A stretch of DNA of 64,000 nucleotides. Origin: Crambe crambe (taxonomy: Eukaryota; Porifera; Demospongiae; Poecilosclerida; Crambeidae). The translations under genes and the position numbers were made by a program. Position 1 is the first letter of the stretch; each line of letters starts with the position of its first letter. Positions 34,263 through 46,200 of the stretch are shown in pieces. Under the pieces are notes generated by a model. The model had not been told where the DNA came from. It did not search any database and saw only the letters and a program-made list of their open reading frames with translations. The stretch covers positions 3,310,501 through 3,374,500 of the forward strand of contig OZ004598.1 of the NCBI GenBank assembly GCA_963924555.1, read 5' to 3'.

Positions 34263-37200
34263 CCAAACATCATGCATAATACAAACCAACTTTGTGGACT
34301 TATCACAAGTAAAATCATCGAGTGAACTACATACAATGCATATTTGCACAATCCGTTAGTTGCTTGTACAGTGTATGACCTTAATGCACACATACTTCAA
34401 GAGAAGATCCTGTGATAATCAATGCTGAATCACTCTTCTTTCTGAAGTTATTCAGCTCATTGTGTGCCTCTGATCGTGTTGAAACCTGTTACCAAGTGCA
34501 GAGTGAATGTACATACATTATACATGCCAGTAAGTATACCACAGCACAATATACATAAGGGATACTGAAGCCTGTATTATTCACCCGTTCGAAGGTGCAT
34601 ATAGGCTTCATGTGAGTGAGATGTCGGCCTTAAACTCTTATAAGGGCAATGCTACAGTATGTACTATTTACCTATTTGTACTATTTACCTGTTTGAAGGA
34701 GTAGATAGGCTGTGAGCGAGATATCAGCCTTGAACTAAGGGCAATGCTGGTGGCAGTTTCTAATTTATCTCCAGTTAGCATCCAAATCTTAACACAGTTT
34801 AATCACAAAATGTTAGTGTGGTTATTACATTCAGTAAAATCTCTTTTCATACATACTTTGATGCCAGCATTTCTTAGTAGCTCAAGAGTAGGTCGAACAT
34901 CATGCTATAATAAGAGGAATATAAAATACATATGCATGTCATAAACAGTGAAAGTGAAAGGAGAAGGGTATGGAGTGATAAAAGTGAAGTAAATTGACAA
35001 TGGAGTGAAAGAAAATTAGGAAGAGATGAAGATGGGTGTGGTAGCCAGTGGGAGGAGGCAATAATTAAGATGCAAGGCTTGTACTATATGCATTCAGTTA
35101 TCATTTTCAGTTCCTGATTAAATTCCTGAGGAATTTATGGCCTTGAAAGAGGAGAAGTGGCTATGTATTTTAAGGGGTTAACATACTTGAAGTTGATCTT
35201 CCACTCCTGTGATGCAGAGAAGCTCCAAGTTTTCCTCCAAGGACTGCACCACAGTAGCCACTTGAGTGCTTCTGTCAGACACAGAGAGTTTGGCCTGCCG
35301 ATACCTAACCTGCATAATATATAGTACCAGTCACATAATGGGCAATGTTGGGGTCCTACTTTGTTAATACAGGCTAGAACAGGTGTGCTCTATACCAAAA
35401 TTTTTATTGTTTTGGAAAATTGAAGTGTGAACTCTTTTGTTGAAATCCATGAAAATTTTAATTGCACAAAAAACAACAATTTTCCAAGGGCAAACTGCAT
35501 ACTAAGTAGATGTGCTGCACAACTGGGCTTTATTACAGCATAAGATCATGAGAACCATGCTCAGCAGACAGAAAGATATATTTATGGAACTACATTTATG
35601 CATGCACATTAGGTAAAGGTCGTCAACATTGAATACTGCCACATAACCAACCTCACTGAACTATCTGCGTTTTCCATGCAATAGAAAAAAAAAAATTCAA
35701 TTTTTGGATAGTATGTTAAGTTACCACCACCTTATTAAGGGGAAAAAGAATACCTCGAAATTTGAGTACACTTCTTCACTGAGCACCTTCTTTCCCACCA
35801 CCAGGGTTCGCAGACCTTCTCTGGCCATGTTACCACACTGTATGTACAGCAAATATCAATCAAGAGAAGATTACTATAGAGTATGGAATTCCTGTTTATC
35901 CTGACCACTTCTCTATCATGCATGTCCCAATAGCACCAGCACTGTAAATTTTTCTGATCTCCCTAAATTTAAGGGACCACCTTCCTGTTAAGACCACTCT
36001 CCAAATATTTCAACCTTCCTATAAGACCAACTATCCATTATTAAAATCTATTTCAGCTATTTAAACCTCCCTCTAAGAGACCACCGCCTTATTATCAAGG
36101 CCACTCACAACAGCACCTATTCCACTCACTCTATTAAGGCCATTCCTAAACTTTCAACCTCCCTATACCTCCCTTATTAAGGCTACTTGTTCCTGGCCCG
36201 TGGTAAGCAGGTTTCACATACCTCCTCTTCCAACCAGTCATTATACTGGACAATGCTGGACATGACAGCATCAGCACCCTTCATGTAATATGTGATTTCT
36301 TTGCTAGACGAATCCTTAAATAAATAAATAAATAAATAAATATAAAAGAACACTGTCATAATTATGATAAGTATGTAGCTACCAATTGATGATATTTTTG
36401 TTAGATGATTAGACGATAATATGAGAGAGTCATCAAAATGGCTACATACCTATTGCACAATATACCTTCCCATTCCTCTTTATGGTAATCACAGTTCATC
36501 TATGCCTTCGATTAATCCTGGGGAGAACCCCAAGCTAGTCAATTATCTGTATTTAGAACTCACCCTGATAATTATGCCCATTCTTTTTCTCTCTGAGGTG
36601 AAAGGAAAGAGCTGCAGGATCTCATAGTGGAGTGTCTTCCCATGAGGCACTTCTACCTTCATGGAGTTCAAATCTCTCTCGACCAGCTTCACACCAACAC
36701 TCTCAGTCCACTTTACCAAGGCAATCTGATCAAAATTAATAGTACCACCTTTACCAATCAAGGCAATTTGTATCATCATAATACCAAGGCAATCTGGTCC
36801 ACTTTACCAAGTCAATCCGATCAATAGTATCACCACCACTTTGCTAGGGCTAGGGCTAGGGCTAGACCAAGGTAATCTGATCCACTTTACCAAGTCAATC
36901 CGATCAATAGTATCACCACCACTTTGCTAGGGCTAGGGCTAGGGCTAGACCAAGGCAATCTGATCAAATAGCTTTACCAAGGCAATAGTGTCACCATAGC
37001 TTGACCAAAGGTAGTCTGATCAATAGTATCACCATAGCTTGACCAAGGCAATCTGACTTTACTAATCAAATACACTTTATCAAGGCAATCTGATCAAAAA
37101 TAGTATCAGCATCACTTTATTACAAGGCTTAAAATATCACAATAGTTATGCTTACTTCATCGGGACTAGAGGCTTGATAGGAAATTCCTTTGCTTTTTCT

Positions 37201-40200
37201 CTCGCTGCCTTCATTTTCAAAGATGATTTCCTCCTCCTCATCCTCTTCCTCTTCACTGTCTTGTGCATCCCCTTGAAGGTGGAGAGTTGCTTCTTTGGAG
37301 GAGGACGAGGGACCAGTCTCCATCACTGGAGTCACATTGTGGCACACAGCCAAAGCCTTCACACACTCCACCAGAAGGTCTGATGTGCCAGATCGTTGAT
37401 GAGGACTCTAACAAGTCCAACACCACAAAAATCAAGGTACCATAAATAGTGTTACAAAAAATTTCCAGTATGTAAGTGCCATCCTTTAATACCTTGTAGA
37501 GAGAACATTGTCCTTTGTATAGAGTGCATACTTTAGCGAGCGAGCAAGCTGAGTCTCAGGTCATGACTCACTCCAAAATACCCACATATACATGTCCTTC
37601 TTTAGTAATGCAGAGTGCATAATGATAATGTGCATACTCCTCTAATTGCATGGTAATTACATGTCATTTCTAAGGTGTTTTGTGTAATGGTCAGTGGTAA
37701 GTGGCACTAGGCTTACCCTCTCTCTAATCAGATCTAAGTGCATTAAAATCTCCCCCCCCCCCCCCCCCCCCCACCTTCTCTTCAAATGGACCTCATCAGA
37801 TCTGAAACATCTCTTTCATTGTCATAAGTTTTCATCTAACCATCAGATATTACACGACGGGGGAAAAAAAGCTTCTGCTCCAAGTGCTTTGTGTATGCAG
37901 CTGCCAGGTTAGACTCAGCAATAATTATCTTGAAGCACAAAACTAGTTGGAACCCTGTTCGATTGCTCACTACACAATGTCCTCTATTTAGAGTGCTTCA
38001 CTGTATTAATCAAAAGATCAATGATAGCTATTATACTAATGAATATATGTATGCCAACATAGATGAAAACACCAGAATATATATAGGAGGGGGGAGGAGC
38101 AGTGGGAAGGGTGGTCACTGCGTATACTGTATGGTGTAAAATTTCTGTGGGGTAAAAATTATAAAAAATTCCTTGCTATGAAATCCACCAAAATTTTACT
38201 TCCATGTCTGTCCCCCCAAAAGTATATGCATTGATATCTTACTGGATTACTAACAGAGGCTTTAATTGAGACCTGCATGTAATTTTCTCACCTGTGAAGT
38301 AGTAGTATGATTTAGTGGTGATGTCATGGAGAAGGGAGACTGGGCATGCTCAGAAAAAGCCTGCCTCATCTGAGTATGAATCTATATATAGGGAGAGGGA
38401 GAGGAAAAAGAGAAATTTATCACCTGTAATTGGTGTCATTAGCACTTATAGGGACATGTGAAAAATTACTAACACTTCAATATTCGATGCATGGCAAGCT
38501 ACAATAGGCTCAAAGTATTGAAAGCTGCAAAATGAGTGACCCTTCTCAAGACTCTGCTCTGCTAGCTACCATCAATGGCTCCTCCAACTGGAATAAGGAT
38601 GGCTTCTCACTGATCCACAGAGCAGTGATTCAGAACAACAATCACAGAATCCAGAAGCTCCTCTCTATCAGCCCGTCCGCCATTGAGACAAAAACAACAG
38701 ACAAACTCAAGCTTACACCTCTCTTGGTTGCTGCCAAATATGGGTGCACAGACACTTTCCATTTTCTGCTAAAAATGGGAGCAAAAGCTCAGGCAAAGTC
38801 AAGCAGGGGACTTAATGCAGTACAGTGGGCTCTCATTCATAAGCAAAGCAAGTTGGTCTGTTCGCTTCTCGATCATCCTCAGTTCACTGTCTTTGAGGAT
38901 GTATTTGAGTTACTCACTGCTGATACTTCTGTTAAGGATCTGGTGAACTGCCTTAGAGTGTTCAGCGACATAATAGCCTCTTATATCACACATCTCAAAG
39001 AGGATGAGAGTGGGAAGAAGTATGAAGCTAGAATCATATCACTTGGTGGGATTTCAAAATTGAAGGAGCTGATTGAGGCTTGCTTGAATCAAAGAGAAAT
39101 GCTGGATCAAGCTGCCACCATCATTGTGAAGATAATGGAGAGCATGTGTTTTTCTGAAGCACTCTTGCAAGCTATGGTGGAGAATTCAATGGGTGAATGT
39201 CAGGTGAAGCTAATGGATACAATTGATTCGGTTGATGGGATACTTGGGATGACTACTGTTACAGCCATGATGGCAAAGTCTGGTGCTGGTAAGGCTATGA
39301 TGTCTCTACATGCCCCCAGGGTATGTCTGAATGCTGGTAAAAGAGCAAAATGTGAGAAAACAATGTTGACTATCATAGCATGTATGCAGCAATGTGCAGC
39401 TGATGAAGAAATGGTGAAAAATTTCCATGCAGATGGAATACTAGATGAATTTGTCACAATGCTGGAAGATCCAGAGACTTCACCAGCCCTCCAATGTGTG
39501 GTTATACAGAATTTGACTAAAGTAGCATCCATAAATGAGTTCTTTAGATTGGAAATTCTCAAACTGGGTGCCGTTCATACCATCCTGAAGTTAAAAATGA
39601 AGTCGGATATCATTGTTGAAATTGTAGACTTTCTATGTGCAATGTGTGCACAGAGAGGTGATACTGAAGCAATCGTAAAGAAATCCACATCAACCATAAG
39701 TAAGCTTCTCTATATCATAAAGAACTCGCTGAATTCCAAACACCAGCACAAAGCATTTGAGATCCTGTGGCTGATAGCAGGCAGTGACATCCCTGAGAGG
39801 AGGGCACTGGCTAGCATAGTGGGACCAGGTGATCTGATCAAGATGCTCAGTACAGCCTCTGCTGGCCACAGACTGGCTGCAATGACAGCTCTTCACCTGT
39901 TATCACCTGTTCTCTATGGCCTGCAGGATGAAATAGTCAACAGTGGAGCAATAGGACTGCTACTGATGGTCATCCGATCCACTACAGATGGTGTCGTTAA
40001 ACTGGAAGCACTGCAGACTCTGGAAAATTGCTCACATGATGTTGCCCTGCGTCCAAATAAGGTCATGCAACAAATATTTCTGAAAGAAGGTGGGATACCA
40101 CTGCTGCTGAAATTGCAGGCTAATGCGCAAGATGTAGAAACCAGCCTGCAAACAAAATGCACTCTAGCAGCTACTTCCATCCGAAATTCAAATATCAAGA

Positions 40201-43200
40201 AAATGATCCTAAAAAACCCACTCTTTTCACTTGAAGAATTGATCAACAAATTGAGCCCTGAGAACGACACAGAAAATTTGATTCTCACTGTTCGAACTAT
40301 TAGCTATTTAGCCTATAATAGCATTGAAACACAGAATGCAATGCTCAATATAGCACCTCTTCCCTTCGAACCCTTCAAATGCTTGATGTCTTCGACAAGC
40401 ACTAAAATTAGTACTGAAGCCGCTTTTCATATCATTGTATTGGTAAATATCCTCAGTAATATTGAAGACAATGCAGCATTAGTTGCTGACTGCATACGTC
40501 ATCTAGTAAAAGCCTTGGGGCTAGCATCGATAAAGGAAAATGATGAACAACAAATACACATTTGTGAGCTCTTGTGTGCCCTTTTCCATATGCGTTCTGG
40601 CATCATCCAGGCTTTGATTGCAGGTGACATAACCTGGCTACTGGTTCAAGTGATGTTCACATCTTATGATAACTGCAGAAGGGCTGCAGCCATAGCTTTG
40701 AGCTCCATCACAAGAGATAGAGAAGGATGCAGGATACTTCTTGGATACTGCAGGAAGTACGAGAAGCTTTTTGGACGAATTGTGGAGAACTGTAAAGGCT
40801 ACGATTTGAGTTTAGATTTCATAGAAGGTTGGCAGCACTATAAGTCTGTGAATAGTCTTGCTTCGAGACGGAGAAAAAGGGAGTCTCTGACCTCACCTTC
40901 AGTCAAGCCCTCAGTACTTAAAGGAGCCACACTGTTCAGTGAGTAATTGAGTCTTGCTATAAAATATCCTCTATTTATCAGCCTGTATGGCTAGAGTCCT
41001 GTACAGATAGAGACAGATAGAGTCCTGTACAGGTAGAGTCCAGTACAGATAGAGTCCAGTACAGGTAGAGTCCAGTACAGATAGAGTCCTGTACAGGTAG
41101 AGTCCAGTACAGATAGAGTCCTGTACAGGTAGAGTCCAGTACAGATAGAGTCCTGTACAGGTAGAGTCCAGTACAGATAGAGTCCTGTACAGGTAGAGTC
41201 CAGTACAGATAGAGTCCTGTACAGGTAGAGCCAAGTAATGGCCAAATGACATACTGAAATTTTCAATTGTCTGCTTATAATTATAAAAAGAATGACTAAT
41301 ATGAATGCCATAATTAAATATCTTTTAGTAGCACAATCAATAACTATTGACATGCACATACCAATGAAAGTTTCATACATACATGCAATTTCTCTACACC
41401 AATTTCCTAGTCCTGCATGCATGTGCATGTGAGAAACCTACAGCACTTGTACTGTACATAGCTATTGATGTATTACATCATTGTTTGAATTGTGGATCTA
41501 TATATATACAGAGTTATCTCGGCTGGAATCACTGACCCGTCTCTCAATTTGTGGCTCAATATTTTTCGAAACTGGAGCTGCCTCACGTCAACGTACCTCC
41601 AAAGTCTCCATAACAACAATTCCTACCATCATCAAGAATGGAGCTAGAGTCGGGCAAGCATTGACATCCAACAGACCGAATGTCGGAGATGAAGCATCAA
41701 ACATGAATGCCATCAAGTTACCCCCAATAGAAGAGTGAAGAGAAGATTAATTAGCACATAATTTAGTTAGTTGCTTATAGTACAGCATAAATCATTGTGT
41801 CACAGTCATTGCATTAAAAACCTTATTATACATTCACTATGGTGCCAAGTATTATTATACTGTTACTAATTACATATAGAATTAATGCATTGCTATCTGA
41901 TTACTGCATGTGTCAAGTATCTAAATGACTTACTTCATTCATACTTTCTTGACCATATGAAACAAGTCCTATATGTAATTTCCGGAATACCTGTTACAGA
42001 ATAGTAAAGAGAATGATTAAAAAGACTGATCTCGTCACTCTCAAAGGAATCTTTTTACGCACAGTGTATATAGTGCTGATCTTGTGTATTACACTATACA
42101 TGTACTTCAAGGAATCTTTTCACTGTAGCTTTGTATTAGAGCCAATACTGATATATGGTTTATGATGCTGCTATTAATTCAATCTAGCTATGAATCTCTT
42201 TCCAACAGTAAGGACCTCCTACGGGGGACTTCCAACAGTCCAGCAACATACGTATCTATACCTCTTATCAGTCACCATGATTATAGTGTGTGGACTTTCA
42301 TTTTTTCATTGCTACAAAATTTAATGGCAATTTCTGACAGTATCATGAATGATCTATGCACTTTACATCAATATTATGAATACCATTCTCATGAATATCA
42401 TCAGCCACTGCTAGTATGAAAAGTCACCTGACTCCTCTACTACAACTCAGCAAAGAAGACCCAAGACTAGAAATGTACAAAATACTAGGATTTCTAGTAC
42501 TGATAGCCAGCCTTGTTGAGGCTACAGAATACTATGTATCGACTGCAGGTTCAGATAGCAATCCGGGAACACTTGCCCAACCATGGCTGCACGTGCAGAG
42601 GGCTGTTTCAGTGTTAAAGCCAGGAGATGTGTGCACTATAAGAGGTGGGACCTATCACGAAGAAATCTCCATAGAGGGACTCAAGGGGACTCAGGAACAG
42701 CCAATCACTTTCAGGTCTTACCCGGGGGAAGAGGTGGTGTTTGATGGGACCTACACCATTGCAGGCAGTTGGAGCTCGTACAAGAACAATATCTACTATA
42801 TGGAACTGGAGAGCGACATATGGCAGTTGTTTGTGGATGGGGAAATGCAAGTGAATGCTCGATGGCCGAATGCATTTTGGCACGACTACTCTGTATTTGA
42901 TTACACTCACTGGGGATTCTCCTCAAGTAACTCTACCTACAACCTTGAAGAGGCCACAGGAGTGATGATAGATAATGGAACGCAGGACCTAGCAAAGTCG
43001 GAGATGAATGCAACAAATGCTATTGCTATACTGAACATTGGGCAGTGGAAGACGTGGGCGGGCAGAGTAACCGATCACCAGACTGGAACAAATACCTTCA
43101 GTTATAGCTTGGACCCAAAGCCAAAGGCTGTCCACTTTGTTCCACATAACTGCCGGTATTTTTTGGAGGATAAATTGGAATTTCTTGATGCTCCCTCAGA

Positions 43201-46200
43201 GTGGTATTACGACATGACGACCAAGGAACTTTTCTTATGGCTAGAATCATCAGAGAGCCCAGATAAACACAGCATCCATGGCAAGAACTCCACATATGCA
43301 TTCACTATCACAAATTCTTCCTCGTGGATCATGCTCTATGGAATCAATTTCTTCGCTACAACAGTGTACATCAGTGGCGGAGGAGAGAAAATATATGATG
43401 TCGACAACATCATATTGGACACCTGTAATTTCACCTATCCTTCATACTCTCAGAGAATGCTGGGTTCACTTGCGGTTCCCAATATGACCACACTCTACTA
43501 CAAAAATGACCTCACACTTCATGCTGGAAACTTCACAGTTACCAATTGTGTCTTTGAATATGCAGATGGACAAACCATCAGCTACCGAGCAGCTGATGGG
43601 GTCTTCTCTAACAATCTTTGGCACCATAATGATTTCACCTGTGTGGGTGACGGGGGACTCTTTGCTTCTGATGGTGTACGGGATAATTTCGTCCGGAATA
43701 CAGTCCACAGTAATGGCCCCAGTGTGGGATTCCAGCCTGGAGCAGGATTTAGTGCCGACAGAGCTCTTGGGTTATCAATAGGTTCTGACGTGAGACTCAA
43801 TTTGTTTTATGATCTGAAATACCTGCAAAATGATGGGTCGCATGTACAGACACCAATAGCATCCCAGAATGGCACTACACTTCAGTATAATTGGTGTTAT
43901 GATACCATGAAATGGGGCCTCCGATTTGACCGTGTGAATCAGGACAACGCCTCCTGGGGTTACAATGGTACAATGGGGTTCAATGTTGTCTGGGGAACGA
44001 GTGGCATCAGGTTGAAAGGTGACGAACACCAGTGCTACAACAACCTGGCATTCAACAACAGCAATTATTACGACATAGCTCTCTTTGGTTATCCTGGTGA
44101 TGGGGTCAAAGGTGAAAATAATCACACCACTACCACAAGGAATGTACTGCAGCACGGAGCATGTGGATCATTGAAAGACCCTCAAAACTGTCCAAATGTT
44201 CCAGGAAACTACACTAACAACTACGTCGGAGATGTCTTTAAAGTCCTCAGGGATCCTGCCAACTTTGACTTTCGTCCTTTACCAAATTCCCACCTCATCA
44301 CGGAAAATATCGGACCATACTTGAAGGAGTCTATGGAGCATGGAGGAACATACTGGATTCCAGGACGCCAGGAAAGAATTGCCAGCATGGCCATACCACC
44401 AAGTGGTTCCACAAATGCTAAATGTGACGCTCACCTCATGTGGCTGGCAGGATATGGAGCTTCAGCCCACAATGTGTACTTCGGTACTGATTTTGAGGCT
44501 GTAAATAATGCCAACAATTCATCTCCTGAGTTTAAAGGTCGGATGGAGGTGCCAGCAAATATTGTGGACCCAGGACCACTCCAGGAGGCAAAGCAATACT
44601 ATTGGCGTGTTGATACCCTAATCACCTCCACAGTCATCAAAGGAGCAGTGTGGAACTTTAAGTGCACCAAATAAAACAACTCACTAGCTATCTCTACTAA
44701 GTACCTAGCTACAGTGAGTTCCCTTTGCTCATTCTAATATGTAATTCATGTTCATAATTTCATGTTAAATCACTTAAATTTCAGTTTTACTTTACAGTAT
44801 ATAGGGATTTTTCCAAATTGAAATGTGCTATTATAATTCCCTGATTATCATGTTCAAATTCACAAAGGTTTTACAGTACCCTATGGATTTTTCTTGTAAC
44901 ATGTTAGGAACTAAAACCTGTGATGAGTTCAAAGTCCATTTGCATTCACTTGATCATACTCAATTCCTGACCTAATTTAAACATCAGCAGAGAGTTTATT
45001 AACCACTGTACAGTCGCGTAGCCACCGTGCAAATTCTATTGCAGACCGGAAGTGACGTCATGGGCCAAAATGGCCAAATTTTGTAAGGCCGAGGTGGTCA
45101 GTTTTATAGTTTCTTAACAGTGTGTAGCGGTGATGGAATGAGAAGTTTCTTACACAATTATTTTGCTAAATGAAAGTATTTTACCGATTTACCAACTTTT
45201 CGATGTAAGACTAGCTCCACGAAGAGAAACAGGCAGCTGACCTTGCTCCTTACCAATTTAGCAAGCTGCCTCGAGCTACGACTTTTGCCGCTAACATTCA
45301 GCAGAAGTATTTTGCAGTTTCAAGATTCAACGAAAAGTAAGTTCAGAGTATATTCTAGAGTATTTGGATAAAAAAAGGTTGAGTGCACGTTGCGGAATGA
45401 TTTGTGCCAAGTGATCAGTGTTCGAATGAAGTCATTCCGTCACGTATTTGTGGTTAATCAGCATTCTATTGACCACATCAATGGGAAGATGTACTTGAAG
45501 GCATTGTGGGCCCTTATTCTTAAGATATACTGGGGAGAACACTGCTTTTTTACACTTGCATCTCTGTTGTACATGTCATTCAACAAGGATTCTATATGGT
45601 GCACACCTGTTCTTGGGTTCCACTTGCATATACCTTTTATTGCTTAGCTATGAGTAGATTTCTATCTGGGATGTACTCTCTAATGCAAACCACCCAGTAT
45701 TTCACTTTCTTTCTTTGTCCTTTTGTCTTTCGGTGAATGTCCGATCTCAAAGGATTTGTAGGCATGTGGTTTAAGGGGTGATTTAAGTTATACTACTGAC
45801 CAATACTTATGATCTATTTATGAAAGAAGCAATAAAAGATGCAAGCGAGTCAGAAATAAGAAGAGATGCTTGCTCAATGCCTTTTTTTTTGGCATTTCTG
45901 TACATGTGATAGTTGAGGGTAGAAATCAAACTTTATTCACACTTTCTACTTTTGAAAAAAGTTTGAAAGGCAGAAATTTTCATTGTAGAGCATCAAAGTA
46001 AACTTTGACTAAAACATGAATAAATAAATTCTATCCTCGACTGTCACACAGTAAGATCATTGGCACAGATCTCATCACATGCCTAACCAAAACACTAAGG
46101 GGATGGGGGTGTCTTTTGTAATTCAAGATACAAGACGATCTCAAAGACCATGAATCTCTAGTACCTATCAGGGTATCGTTATACCGGGGGGGGGGGGGGG

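Noticed and set aside
36843-36949. Telomere-like (TAGGGC)n arrays
   Set aside because: Only three units each, and the unit differs from TTAGGG; they are part of a larger duplicated intron unit, not an interstitial telomere.
40971-41428. Tyr/Leu/Thr-rich repeat proteins on the minus strand
   Set aside because: Produced by the ~31-bp minisatellite in the ANKAR-like intron; no start context, splice support or homology.
45390-45647. 85-residue frame inside the 2.6-kb TIR element as a transposase
   Set aside because: No catalytic motif or similarity to a transposase family; the length is compatible with chance.
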